DNA of 64,000 nt from Acidipila sp. (GTDB lineage: Bacteria > Acidobacteriota > Terriglobia > Acidiferrales > UBA7541). This document shows positions 52,996 through 62,994 of this stretch, one piece after another (within the stretch, counting starts at the first letter, position 1; each line of letters begins with the position of its first letter). The stretch spans positions 53,234 through 117,233 of the forward strand of contig JAAFGT010000003.1 in NCBI GenBank assembly GCA_010365215.1, read 5' to 3'. The translations under genes and the position numbers were made by a program. Under the pieces are notes generated by a model that had not been told where the DNA came from, ran no database searches, and saw only the letters and a list, made by a program, of their open reading frames with translations.

Positions 52996-54327
52996 ATGGC
53001 TTCGAAACTTCTCGGTGTTGAGTATCGCCCGTTAGCTTCTGTTCGGTTCGATCCACAAAATCCTCGTGTACATACTAAGAAGCAGGTTCGGCAAATCGCA
53101 ACGAGTATCAAAGCCTTTGGTTTCAATGTTCCGGTTTTGATCGACGGGCAGGGTCTATTGATAGCCGGGCACGGTCGATTGCTCGCTGCGCAACAATTAG
53201 AGATGTCCCACATTCCAACCATCACGGTCGAACACCTCGACGAGGCTCAAATCCGGGCTTTCAAGATAGCCGATAATCGTCTAACGGAAGTCGCGGTTTG
53301 GGATGATGTCCTCCTAGCCGAGCAACTACAGATACTTTCTAAACTCGACCTCGATTTTACCGTTGAGGTTACGGGGTTTGAAATGAGCGAGATCGACATG
53401 CTGATCGAAAACCTCCCACATGCAAGCCCTAGTAGGCCTGACCCCGCCGACGAGATCCATAACTCCGCGTCCAAACCTCAAGTGGCGCGCACCGGCGACC
53501 TCTGGCTTTTAGACCGCCACCGCGTTTGTTGCGGGGATGGACGGGACGAGTTTTCGTACTCTTTATTGATGAATGGTCAGCGCGCCAACATGGTGATCAC
53601 AGATCCGCCATACAATGATCCGATCGACAAGTATGTAACCGGCTTCGGTAAGATACACCATCCCGAATTCGCGATGGCGTCAGGTGAATTAACGGAAATT
53701 GAATTTACGAACTTTCTTAGGAGCGCATTAGCCAGGCTCGCGAATAACAGTTTAGACGGTGCGCTGCACTTTATATTTATCGATTGGCGCCACTCAGGAG
53801 AGTTGCTTTCGGCCGCTCGCTCCGTCTACTCGGAATTCAAGAATCTCTGCGTGTGGGTCAAGAATAGCGGGGGCCAAGGTTCCCTGTATCGGAGCCAGCA
53901 CGAATTGATATTCGTATTTAAGAATGGCAAGAAACCACATCGCAATAATATCCAACTCGGGCAATACGGCCGCTACCGAACGAATGTATGGGAGTACCCC
54001 AGTGTGCGTTCCTTGTCTCGAAATACAGAAGACGGCAAGTTGACTGATCTTCATCCGACGGTAAAGCCGGTTGAGCTAATTGCTGACGCTATTCTGGATT
54101 GTACCGCGCGGGGAGACGTGGTCCTGGACGCCTTCTTGGGCAGTGGGACAACCGTGATAGCGGCAGAGCGTACTGGGCGCGTCTGCTTTGGCATTGAACT
54201 CAATCCACGTTATGTCGACGTGATTATGCGCCGATGGCAATCGTTTACTGGCCAGGATGCCGTACTGCTATCGACCAAACAAACCTTCAACGAGATTGAG
54301 GAGGCCAACCGTGGAGCAGGAAAATAA
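52996..54327 (+). CDS. ParB-like N-terminal domain fused to a DNA methyltransferase
   Basis: 443 residues, RBS AGGAGG eight bases before ATG. The N-terminal ParB/sulfiredoxin-like nuclease domain has YRPLASVRFDPQNPRVHTKK and VLIDGQGLLIAGHGRLLAAQ. The C-terminal beta-class methyltransferase has MVITDPPYNDPIDKY (DPPY) and VVLDAFLGSGTTVIAAE (motif I). Such fusions are typical of phages and related islands, where they methylate adenine or cytosine on phage DNA. Followed by DUF5681 and terminase genes with overlaps. Confidence 0.92.
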   Translation: MASKLLGVEYRPLASVRFDPQNPRVHTKKQVRQIATSIKAFGFNVPVLIDGQGLLIAGHGRLLAAQQLEMSHIPTITVEHLDEAQIRAFKIADNRLTEVAVWDDVLLAEQLQILSKLDLDFTVEVTGFEMSEIDMLIENLPHASPSRPDPADEIHNSASKPQVARTGDLWLLDRHRVCCGDGRDEFSYSLLMNGQRANMVITDPPYNDPIDKYVTGFGKIHHPEFAMASGELTEIEFTNFLRSALARLANNSLDGALHFIFIDWRHSGELLSAARSVYSEFKNLCVWVKNSGGQGSLYRSQHELIFVFKNGKKPHRNNIQLGQYGRYRTNVWEYPSVRSLSRNTEDGKLTDLHPTVKPVELIADAILDCTARGDVVLDAFLGSGTTVIAAERTGRVCFGIELNPRYVDVIMRRWQSFTGQDAVLLSTKQTFNEIEEANRGAGK

Positions 54328-54742
54328 ACCAAGAACACCAAGGCTCATGGATGTCGGTTATTGCAATCCCCCTGAAGAGACTCGTTTCAAGAAAGGGCAA
54401 TCTGGCAATCCACACGGCCGCCCGAAGGGTACGTTGAACATGGCCACGGTGCTCGAACGGACCTTGCGCGAGCGGGTGGTCATTAATGAGAGCGGAAAAA
54501 GAAAAACCGTTACTAAGCTCGAGGCGGCGGTCAAACAATTAGCTAATAAAGCTGCGTCCGGTGAACTGAAAGCGCTGCAATTATTGGCGGCCTTGGTGCG
54601 CACCGCCGAAGAGCGGGCGATAAAAATGCCAGCAGTGAATTCTGAGCTCGAGGAGGTCGACGAGAAAATTATTCTTAATATTTTGAAGCGTTGTGAACTG
54701 ACGAACGGAGGAAAGCAAAACAATGAAGATGACAACTCATGA
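54311..54742 (+). CDS. DUF5681 domain protein (terminase-associated)
   Basis: 143 residues from a GTG at 54311, preceded by GAGGAGG and overlapping the ParB-methyltransferase stop by 17 bp; an ATG at 54257 in the same frame has no RBS. Conserved N-terminal pattern ETRFKKGQSGNPHGRPKGT, then helices and a late EKIILNILKRCE. DUF5681 proteins sit next to large terminases and are candidate small-terminase or DNA-binding partners. It overlaps the terminase start by 20 bp. Confidence 0.87.
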   Translation: MEQENKPRTPRLMDVGYCNPPEETRFKKGQSGNPHGRPKGTLNMATVLERTLRERVVINESGKRKTVTKLEAAVKQLANKAASGELKALQLLAALVRTAEERAIKMPAVNSELEEVDEKIILNILKRCELTNGGKQNNEDDNS

Positions 54743-56081
54743 ATATTATGCAATCTTGCATCGTGACCCATACGCGTTTACCGAGCGTTGCTTTGCCGAA
54801 CTAAATCCCACGGCCACATTCATGCCTAATTGGCACATCGAAGTCGTCTCCTCGGCGCTCGAGGCTTGCCGACGTGGCGAGATCAGGCGGCTGATTGTCA
54901 ACCAGCCGCCGCGGTCTCTAAAGTCACTCGCCGCTTCGGTCGCCTTTCCTGCGTATCTCCTAGGGCATAACCCGTCTGCCCAGATCATCTGCGCGAGCTA
55001 CGGCCAGGACCTTGCCAACAAGCATGCCATGGACTGTCGAACGATCATGTCAACTTCCTGGTACCAGGAGATGTTCCCCCGCACACGTTCATCCTCGGCA
55101 CGACAAGCTGTGCAGGAATTTATGACCACGCAACAGGGGTTTCGGCTGTCGACCTCCATCGGGGGCGTGCTGACTGGCAGGGGTGCGGATTTCATCATCA
55201 TCGACGACCCGTTAAAGCCTGAGGAGGCGCTCTCCGATACCCAGCGAAAGGGCGGAAACGATTGGTTTGATCATACGCTATATAGTCGTCTAAACGACAA
55301 ACAGCATGGTTGCATTATTCTTATCATGCAACGACTGCATGAGGACGATCTAGTCGGCCATGTACTCAGTATCGAACCTTGGACGGTGATTCGATTTCCA
55401 GCGATTGCCGAAGAGGACGAGAGCCATCTAATTCAAACGCCCTATGGAGTACAGCACTTTGAGCGTCGCATCGGTGAGGCTCTCCATCCAGAGCGGGAGT
55501 CTCTCGAAATATTGAATCGCCTTCGCGAAGCTCTAGGGGCATACAATTTTGCTGGCCAGTACCAGCAGGCTCCCGCCCCCCTAGGCGGCGGAATGGTCAA
55601 ATCGGAGTGGTACAAAATCTACACTACGGCTAGTCTACCTGCGAAATTCGAACTCATTTTTCAGAGCTGGGACACGGCCAATAAGCCCACCGAGTTGAGC
55701 GATTACAGCGTCTGCACAACCTGGGGAGTGAAGGACAAGCATCTTTTTCTGCTTCATGTTTATCGCAAGCGCGTTGGCTATCCCGAGTTGAAGCGTGCAG
55801 TGCGCGATCAGGCGGAAGCGTTCAATCCCAAAACGATCCTCATCGAAGACAAAGCCTCCGGCACACAGCTGATCCAAGAACTGATCAACGAACGGATACA
55901 CGCAGTTCAAAAATATGAACCGACCATAGAAAAAACGATGCGCATGCATTCCGTCACCAGCACGATTGAAAATGGCTTTGTTCACATCCCTGACAAGGCC
56001 GCGTGGTTGGGCGAATACGTGCACGAGCTCGCCAGCTTCCCTATGGGCAAATATGACGACCAAGTCTCGCCAAAACTCTAG
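54723..56081 (+). CDS. Phage terminase large subunit, C-terminus truncated
   Basis: 452 residues, RBS GGAGGA. The ATPase motor has a Walker A-like NQPPRSLKSLAASV and Walker B FIIIDDPLKPEEA. The RNase H-like nuclease has SWDTANKPTELSDY, TILIEDKASGTQLIQEL and a terminal GKYDDQV. Related proteins continue with DS-x-x-Q and about 15-30 more residues; here the frame turns into SPKL and stops, 60 bp before an integrase/IS relic. The gene has probably lost its end to rearrangement, although the main acidic residues are still present. Confidence 0.88.
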   Translation: MKMTTHEYYAILHRDPYAFTERCFAELNPTATFMPNWHIEVVSSALEACRRGEIRRLIVNQPPRSLKSLAASVAFPAYLLGHNPSAQIICASYGQDLANKHAMDCRTIMSTSWYQEMFPRTRSSSARQAVQEFMTTQQGFRLSTSIGGVLTGRGADFIIIDDPLKPEEALSDTQRKGGNDWFDHTLYSRLNDKQHGCIILIMQRLHEDDLVGHVLSIEPWTVIRFPAIAEEDESHLIQTPYGVQHFERRIGEALHPERESLEILNRLREALGAYNFAGQYQQAPAPLGGGMVKSEWYKIYTTASLPAKFELIFQSWDTANKPTELSDYSVCTTWGVKDKHLFLLHVYRKRVGYPELKRAVRDQAEAFNPKTILIEDKASGTQLIQELINERIHAVQKYEPTIEKTMRMHSVTSTIENGFVHIPDKAAWLGEYVHELASFPMGKYDDQVSPKL

Positions 56082-56144
56082 CCGACCGCAGAATCAATAA
56101 CTTGTCACGATGTCCCGGAACCCAATCTGCTATAAGTTCAGGCT

Positions 56145-57102
56145 ATGTTCGACCTGTTCCTGCTCTGGTTCGGAGCACTGATTCGCCTCCTTCGTAGTCG
56201 TCGGGAGCTCACCCTGGAAAACCTGGCGCTTCGGCAACAACTGGGCGTGCTGAAGCGTCGTCACCCGCGACCGAACCTGGGCACCATCGACAGGCTCTTT
56301 TGGGTAGTTGCTCGGCGCGTCTGGTTCGGCTGGAAGCAGTCGCTCATCATCGTTACACCGGAAACGGTGGTCCGCTGGCACCGAGCTGGTTTTCGTTTGT
56401 ATTGGAGGTTGATTTCCAAAGCCAGGAGGAAGGTCGGGAGAAAACCGACCTCGAAGGAGGTTCGAGATCTCATCTTTCGTATGGTCGCCGAGAATCCAAC
56501 CTGGGGAGCACCGCGCATCCACGGCGAGCTGCTCATGCTTTGTTTCGATATCTCGGAACGAACAGTCTCCCGCTGGATGAAACGAGCACCGAGAGATCCA
56601 TGGTCCCAACTATTACGTTCGGCGTGCTTTACTGCTTTTTCATCATCGGCCATCGAATCTTGCACTTCAACGTCACCAAGGACCCGACGAGCCTGTGGAT
56701 CGTCCAGCAGTTACGGGAAGCGTTTCCGTTCGAGTTGGTTCCTAGATTTCTCAACTTCGATCGAGATGCGAAATACGGGTTGGAAGTCCCCGTAGCCGTC
56801 CGGTCCATTCCATAGGGATTAGGCCGGTGCGGACTTCGTTCGAAAGCCCTTGGCAAAACGGTGTCGCGGAGCGCTGGGTGGAAAGCTGCCGACGAGACCT
56901 ACCGGATCACATCATTGTGGTGAACGAAAGTCATCTGAAGCGATTGCTCTCGGAGTATCTCAACTATTACCACGAGGACCGCACACATCTTGGACTGGGG
57001 AAGGGAACGCCCAGCAACAGGATTCGTTCAAGGCATTCAGGTCGCGTACTTTCTCACGTGCGACTGGGCGGATTGCATCATCGTTACGATCGGGCTGCTT
57101 GA
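56145..57102 (+). pseudogene. Broken integrase/transposase (rve-core, IS-type)
   Basis: Starts intact: MFDLFLLWFGALIRLLRSRR, LENLALRQQLGVLKRRHP, VTPETVVRWHRAGFRLYWRL and NPTWGAPRIHGELLMLCFD. After SRWMKRAPRDPW a stretch is missing and the frame shifts (ITFGVLYCFFIIGHRILHFN, then WIVQQLREAFPFELVPRFLN). A further shift at about 56815 leads to SFESPWQNGVAERWVESCRR and NYYHEDRTHLGLGKGTPSN. These match the N-terminal, catalytic and C-terminal parts of a common acidobacterial integrase family of about 350 residues. Not functional as read. Confidence 0.87.
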
Positions 57103-57523
57103 CCCATGCAGTTTAGTTCCGAAACAGCACGCCCAAACTCTATCCCTGATATATATGCCGGACCCGTTCGCAGCAACTGCCGCTACAAACAATCTCGGCG
57201 TCGGGGGGAGGATTCCTGGTTTAATTCGCGCGTCGTATTCAAACGTCACAACGGGGAATCACGCCGTTTTCAGCGCGGATGAGATTTTGGCGAGGGACAA
57301 GGGATTACATAGACCCGCATCTATCAAAGCAAGCTTGAACCGCGGGTCTAGGGCCCTGCGTTAATGCTTTCAGTTGTCGGCTGGCGATGTGACTGTCTGT
57401 CCGAATCCAATAACCCTCGACAGCTTACATGGTAGTTATATAATAATACGTAAATTATCTTGACATGCCTTTCGCATAAGAACAGACTCCCTCACCAACC
57501 CACTCTGGAAGTAAGGGGGTTCA
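57103..57523. other. Intergenic region at the right end of the island
   Basis: 421 bp between the IS relic and the RHS operon. It holds an AT-rich stretch (TATATAATAATACGTAAATT, about 57435-57454) and TTGACA at about 57459, a possible -35 for the RHS operon without a clear -10. An open frame over 57154-57364 is not convincing. No copy of the tRNA-Ser 3' end is visible here. Confidence 0.4.
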
Positions 57524-58330
57524 ATGCCGCAATTTAGACGACTTGCCTTATTCGCAGGAGTACTCGTCTCCTCGTTTTCAGCGGCAGCCCAACAAACCTC
57601 CCCTCCGCCAGCACAGCAAGACCCACAAGCCGTAGCGCTACTTCAAAAAGCCCTCGCAGCGATGGGCGGCTTGCCTGTGATCTCGCATGTCCAGAGTGCA
57701 ATCGCACAGGGCACGATTGCTCCAGCCATTAATTCTCCCGATCCCGCCGGCTCCTTCACCTGGGAGGACCAATTCTCGAGCCAGGGCCACGAGTTTCGAA
57801 ACACGTTTCAGACTGGTGGCGTGACCCATGTATTCGCCAGCGGACACGGCAGCCCCGGGTTCATGTCGAATGGCAAAGTGAAGCGATTCACCCCGCACGT
57901 GGCTCTTGCGGAGCTACCCTTCCATCTGCCCGCAATCCTCTTGGCGATGGAGTTGGCCAACACAAACTACAACATCACACTCGTTGGTCCTGCAAGCGTA
58001 AACGGACAGCCGGCGATCCAGGTGCACCTGACCATTGACACTGACCCCTTAAATAGCACTCTGGGCGTTCAGGAGTGGTTCTTTGACCCTGTTAGCGGTC
58101 TGCCTTTACGCGTGGAATACAGGTTGCCCGACACGTTTGACGCCCGTGAGTTCATGAAAGCAGCACTCGATTTCTCTAACTTTCAGATTGTTCAAGGGCT
58201 GGTAGTCCCCTTCACCATGACGGCTTATGAGCGGGGCACGCCGCGCACAATTGCGACGATTTCCTCCCTGACCCTGAATCCTTCCGTTTCACCGGGCGAT
58301 TTCGATCTGCCCACCGGGGGTGTCCAATGA
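57524..58330 (+). CDS. Exported protein, possibly LolA-like fold, first gene of the RHS operon
   Basis: 268 residues with RBS GGGGG. Signal peptide LALFAGVLVSSFSAAAQQ. The mature part is beta-rich: HVQSAIAQGTIAPA, FTWEDQFSSQGHEFRNTF, YNITLVGPASVNGQPAIQVH and EWFFDPVSGLPLRVEYRLP. These look like an LolA/LolB-type half-barrel; this is an impression. Such genes often precede RHS genes in Acidobacteriota in my recollection. Its stop overlaps the RHS start by four bases. Confidence 0.75.
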   Translation: MPQFRRLALFAGVLVSSFSAAAQQTSPPPAQQDPQAVALLQKALAAMGGLPVISHVQSAIAQGTIAPAINSPDPAGSFTWEDQFSSQGHEFRNTFQTGGVTHVFASGHGSPGFMSNGKVKRFTPHVALAELPFHLPAILLAMELANTNYNITLVGPASVNGQPAIQVHLTIDTDPLNSTLGVQEWFFDPVSGLPLRVEYRLPDTFDAREFMKAALDFSNFQIVQGLVVPFTMTAYERGTPRTIATISSLTLNPSVSPGDFDLPTGGVQ

Positions 58331-61300
58331 AGCGACTCCTTCTGACTCTCTGTGGATTAAGCCTCATCTCGTGGGTCTATTGCATGCCGACGTTTGCCCA
58401 AGAAAACCCGAATCTAGACGTCGGTCTGAAGCCATACGGCACATTCGAAGGCGGCAAGTTTGACTCGGTCAGCATGACCAACGGTAATCTTAATCTGAGG
58501 ATTCCGATCCTCTCTTACCCACAAAGGGGCACCCTCCCGTACAACAGTTTTCTCGGCTATAACGACAAATCCTGGAAGATCTATTCTGCGTGCAATTCCA
58601 AGACCGGTCTGTGCAGCCGCGTATACTGGAATTACGGCTCATCCTATGGCAACGGAGTGGAGTGGCAATCTGACGGATTGCTACATCTCACCTGGCGCTA
58701 CTCCATTCCCGGCCAGAATTCCCTTCCCCTCTTTACCGCCCAGATGGAGGATGGTGCCAACCACGCGATGGCTGCTGATTATGTCGGAGGTGTGACTACG
58801 CTTGACGGCACCGGATTGTGGTACGACGGGACCTACCCGATCACTAGCGGTGTGTTCCGCATGCGGAACGGTGACACGCCTTCGAAAGACACAAACGGAA
58901 ATTTCTTCCCGGCCAGCTCCGATACAATAGGTCGCACCTTCGGGTCAACGACTCCCGCCCCTGACGCCAGCGGCTGCCGGGTGGTCCCCAATCAACCCAT
59001 CTACACCGCTTATATCAACACCTACCCCGGTCCGGGTGGGACATTGAGCCGAATGATAAAGCAGTGTAATACGCGATTGGTCCTTCATACAGGCTTCAAT
59101 GTGACCGCGATGATTAGCGATAATCCGTACCCGGTACAAGAAGCCACGGCCACCGTTGTGCTTCTCCAAAGCATTGTCCTCTACAACGGAACGTCATGGA
59201 GCACGAGCCCCGTCTGGACTTTCGAGTACGATGGAGTGGCTCCCGGTTCTCCCCCTTCAGTGAACTACGGAAACCTGACCAGGATCACGCTACCCACCGG
59301 CGGCACGATCTCTTACACCTGGACCACCTCACAGCTCTGCACAGACTACTCCACCCTCAACCAGTGGAGCCGCACGGTGGCTACCCGCACCGTGGACGCT
59401 CAGGACGGCACCGGTCCGCATACTTGGACTTACACCGGGTATGGGATGCAGGACCCGGACGGAAATGACACGGTCTACACCGTCACCGGACTCGGGGGTT
59501 CTTGTTCCCTTTACGTAACCCAAGTCGATTCGTATCAGGGCTTACGCAATTCCGGAACACTCCTAAAGACCGTCAAGACAGATTATCAGTACACCGCGAA
59601 CCCCTTGGACCGCTACGGCGATGGCACTCAGACAGTCGTAAACGTTCAGCCCATTCGCGTCACGACAATCTGGCCAAACGGAAAACAGACAAAGATTGAA
59701 AACGATTATGACGCAAGCCTAACCGTCTTCGGCATTCCGATCTCCGTAGGCGATGTCACTAACGTGAGAGAATATGACTACGCCAGCGGGGCCCCGGGCC
59801 CGCTCTTGCGCACAACGACAAACACCTATTTGGCTTCAACCAACAGCAATTATTTGAATGCGAACATTTTTGACTTGGTTACCTCGACCACTGTCAAAAA
59901 TGGCAGCGGCACGCAGATCGCCTCGACGACGTATAACTATGACCAGTCCACTCTGTCCCCCTCTGGGGTCACCGTTGGCCACGACGCCACCCTTACGAAT
60001 CCCGGCATTCGCGGCAACCGCACAAGCGCCTGCCGCTGGCTCAACACCACGGGCGGAAACCTCTGCACAACCACCACATACTTCGACACGGGTATGCCTT
60101 ACCAGGCGACCGACCCGCTTGGTCACATATCGACATACTCGTATTCTTCCCTTTACGCCGGAGGGTATCTTACCCAGACCCAAATGCCTGATACCGGCTC
60201 ACCCGCTGTCCATCACATAATCCACGGTCTGTATGAATTCAACACCGGGCAGTTAACTCAATTCACGGACCAGAACAGCCAGCAGAGCAACTACGTCTAC
60301 GACCCGCTGGGCCGGATCACTTCCGCGAGTTTTCCTGACGGCGGCCAGACCACCTTCATCTACACGGATACGTCTCTGAGCGCGAACGTGGAGCGGCTCC
60401 AGAAAATTACATCTACTCTCTCCACGGATTTCCAGGTGTTCTTCGACGGCCTGGCGCGCAAAAAACAGACCCAGTCGAAATCCGACCCGCAAGGCACGGT
60501 CTACACCGATTTCACGTACGACGAGTTCAGTCATCTGAAGACTGCTTCAAATCCTTATCGGAGCACTTCGGACCCCACTTATGGAATGACAACCTACCAC
60601 TACGATCTGCTCGACCGCGGAACGTCGGTCAACGAGCAGGACGGAAGCGTCGTTAGGACTGCGTATTGCGCGAACACGACGCTCGTCACCGATGAAGCCG
60701 GGAAATGGCGGCGCAGTACCTCCGACGGCGCTGGCAGACTCGTCGAAGTTGACGAACCAAATTCGCTTACGGCTTCAGTGAGTTCGAACGGCTGTCCCGG
60801 GACCGGCGAACCCATCTGGGTCACCAGCTACGCCTACGACGCACTGAGCAACCTGACCGGGGTCACGCAGAGCAGCTCTCGCCCGCGCAGCTTTACTTAC
60901 GACTCACTCTCGCGCTTGACTGTCGCCATCAATCCCGAATCCGGCACCATCAACTACACCTACGACAACGACGGCAACGTCCAAACCAAGAAAGACGCGC
61001 GCAACATCACCATCACCTACGGCTACGACGCACTCAACCGCCTCACCGGGAAAACGTATTCGAACAACGAACCGGCCGTCAGCTACTCCTACGACCAGAG
61101 CGCCTGTCTGGGACAGCCAACTTGTTTCAACATCGGCCGTCGAACCAGCATGATCGATGCAGCGGGCTCGGAGGCCTGGAGCTACCAGAACATGGGCCGG
61201 GCGATCACAGACCAGCGCACCACGAACAGCGTATCTAAGAGCACGCTGTACACTTACAATCTCGATGGCTCCGTGGCCACGCTGATCTATCCGAGCGGGC

Positions 61301-62994
61301 GCACGATCACGTATGCGCCGGGCGGCGCGGGAAGGCCGCTCTCGGCGATCGACACGGCGAACAGCATTACCTACGCCACGAACGCGCTGTACTCTCCCCC
61401 AGGTGCGATCTCTTCCCTGAAGAACGGGGCGAATCTTTACACCACTGCTTTCTTCAATCCGCGCTTGCAGCCGTGCCGCATCTTCATTTCGTCGAGCACC
61501 ACCGCACCGACCACCTGCTTGGATTCGAGCCACACCGGCACTATTCTTGACTACAGCTACAGCTTTGGGGCGGCCAACAACGGCAACGTCCAGCAGATCG
61601 CCAACAACATCACCACAGGCCGCACGCAAAGTTTCGGCTATGATCAGGTCAACCGGCTCTCTGCCGCCCAGACGCAGGCCACTTCTGGTAGCACCTGCTG
61701 GGGTGAATCGTTTGGGTACGACCAGTGGGCCAACCTGCTCACTATTGGCGCGGTCACGGGATATACTGGCTGCACCCAGGAGAATTTGAGCGTGTCGGTG
61801 ACCGCGTCCAATCAGCTCACGAGCGCACAGGGCTATTACTACGACGTGGCCGGAAACCTGACCAGCAAAACGTCGCCCGGCGCCGCCAGCTACGCCTACA
61901 ACGCCGAGAATCAAATGACCTCGACTGCGGGCCCGACCTACACGTACGACGGCGACGGCAAGCGCGTCAAGAAATCCTCAGGAAAGCTCTACTGGTACGG
62001 CATGGGCACTGACACGCTCGACGAGAGCGATGCCTCGGGAAATATCACCGACGAATACGTCTTCTTTGGAGGCAAGCGCATCGCTCGCCGCAACGTCTCT
62101 TCTGGGAACGTCTACTACTACTTTGCGGACCACCTCGGCACCTCACGCATCGTAACCAATGCCACCGGCACCATTCTCGACGACTCCGATTTCTACCCCT
62201 TCGGCGGCGAGCGCGTCGTCCTCTCCTCCTCTGGCAACACCTACAAATTCACCAGCAAAGAAAGGGATGCGGAGTCGGGCTCGGATTACTTCGGGGCAAG
62301 GTACTACGGCTCTACGATGGGAAGGTTCATGAGTCCGGACTGGGCAGCCAAAGCTCAGCCCGTTCCGTACGCAAAGCTCGACAATCCGCAGACACTAAAT
62401 CTCTACGCTTACGTCGGAAATAACCCACTTTCAAGGAGAGATCCTGACGGGCACTACGAATGCGCCGGGACTAAGGACCAGTGTGCCGCTATAAAAGCTG
62501 GTTTAGATGCCGTGAGAGCGGCAGATGCGAAGTTAAAAGACGGAACGTCTGGCAAGGCTCTTCTCGACAAGGCGCTGAAATTCTACGGCGCAGAAAACAC
62601 GAAGAACGGCGTGGAGATAAACTTCAACAACCAAAATGACAAAGCCCTTGGTTCTACCTCTACAAAGGACGGCATAACTACGATAAGCTTCGGCGCAAAA
62701 GCCCTAGATCCCTTGACCGGAACCGGCAAAGGCGAAACCGTTGCACACGAAGGAACACATGGCGTCGACCAGCAGAAGAATGGAATGCCGCACGGATTTT
62801 GGGGATATTACGGTACGGAGTACCACGCCTATCAGGCTGAGTCTGCTGTCGATAAGGGTCTGGGCGTTCCAAATGAGACGGATGAAAGGTCAGTGTGGTT
62901 CCCCGGGATTTCTCAGGGCCAGAGAACCACTGCGATAACTCGGAATGCCTACTCCAATGCTGTTCTTGACTGCGAGAACGGGGGATGTCAATGA
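58327..62994 (+). CDS. RHS-repeat protein with C-terminal HExxH metallopeptidase-like domain
   Basis: 1555 residues. Signal peptide RLLLTLCGLSLISWVYC. An N-terminal beta-rich part is followed by many YD repeats (YDPLGRITSASFPDG, YDALNRLTGKTYSN, YDNDGNVQTKKDARN). The RHS core ends with FTSKERDAESGSDYFGARYY and MGRFMSPDW, and the cage-closing region ends NNPLSRRDPDGHYE. The variable C-terminal tip (about 1380-1555) has VAHEGTHGVDQ (H1474-E-x-x-H) and a later EYHAYQAESA that could supply the third metal ligand. RHS shells release such tips as toxins; a metallopeptidase toxin is inferred. Overlaps both neighbours by ATGA. Confidence 0.92.
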   Translation: MKRLLLTLCGLSLISWVYCMPTFAQENPNLDVGLKPYGTFEGGKFDSVSMTNGNLNLRIPILSYPQRGTLPYNSFLGYNDKSWKIYSACNSKTGLCSRVYWNYGSSYGNGVEWQSDGLLHLTWRYSIPGQNSLPLFTAQMEDGANHAMAADYVGGVTTLDGTGLWYDGTYPITSGVFRMRNGDTPSKDTNGNFFPASSDTIGRTFGSTTPAPDASGCRVVPNQPIYTAYINTYPGPGGTLSRMIKQCNTRLVLHTGFNVTAMISDNPYPVQEATATVVLLQSIVLYNGTSWSTSPVWTFEYDGVAPGSPPSVNYGNLTRITLPTGGTISYTWTTSQLCTDYSTLNQWSRTVATRTVDAQDGTGPHTWTYTGYGMQDPDGNDTVYTVTGLGGSCSLYVTQVDSYQGLRNSGTLLKTVKTDYQYTANPLDRYGDGTQTVVNVQPIRVTTIWPNGKQTKIENDYDASLTVFGIPISVGDVTNVREYDYASGAPGPLLRTTTNTYLASTNSNYLNANIFDLVTSTTVKNGSGTQIASTTYNYDQSTLSPSGVTVGHDATLTNPGIRGNRTSACRWLNTTGGNLCTTTTYFDTGMPYQATDPLGHISTYSYSSLYAGGYLTQTQMPDTGSPAVHHIIHGLYEFNTGQLTQFTDQNSQQSNYVYDPLGRITSASFPDGGQTTFIYTDTSLSANVERLQKITSTLSTDFQVFFDGLARKKQTQSKSDPQGTVYTDFTYDEFSHLKTASNPYRSTSDPTYGMTTYHYDLLDRGTSVNEQDGSVVRTAYCANTTLVTDEAGKWRRSTSDGAGRLVEVDEPNSLTASVSSNGCPGTGEPIWVTSYAYDALSNLTGVTQSSSRPRSFTYDSLSRLTVAINPESGTINYTYDNDGNVQTKKDARNITITYGYDALNRLTGKTYSNNEPAVSYSYDQSACLGQPTCFNIGRRTSMIDAAGSEAWSYQNMGRAITDQRTTNSVSKSTLYTYNLDGSVATLIYPSGRTITYAPGGAGRPLSAIDTANSITYATNALYSPPGAISSLKNGANLYTTAFFNPRLQPCRIFISSSTTAPTTCLDSSHTGTILDYSYSFGAANNGNVQQIANNITTGRTQSFGYDQVNRLSAAQTQATSGSTCWGESFGYDQWANLLTIGAVTGYTGCTQENLSVSVTASNQLTSAQGYYYDVAGNLTSKTSPGAASYAYNAENQMTSTAGPTYTYDGDGKRVKKSSGKLYWYGMGTDTLDESDASGNITDEYVFFGGKRIARRNVSSGNVYYYFADHLGTSRIVTNATGTILDDSDFYPFGGERVVLSSSGNTYKFTSKERDAESGSDYFGARYYGSTMGRFMSPDWAAKAQPVPYAKLDNPQTLNLYAYVGNNPLSRRDPDGHYECAGTKDQCAAIKAGLDAVRAADAKLKDGTSGKALLDKALKFYGAENTKNGVEINFNNQNDKALGSTSTKDGITTISFGAKALDPLTGTGKGETVAHEGTHGVDQQKNGMPHGFWGYYGTEYHAYQAESAVDKGLGVPNETDERSVWFPGISQGQRTTAITRNAYSNAVLDCENGGCQ

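Noticed and set aside
56066..57145. Direct repeat CGCCAAAACTCTAGCC / CGCCCAAACTCTATCC flanking the IS relic as a target duplication
   Set aside because: Only about 13 of 17 positions match and the copies do not sit exactly at the element ends; chance is plausible.
57154..57364. Short open frame before the RHS operon
   Set aside because: No RBS, no recognisable motif, and it lies in the debris at the end of the IS relic.
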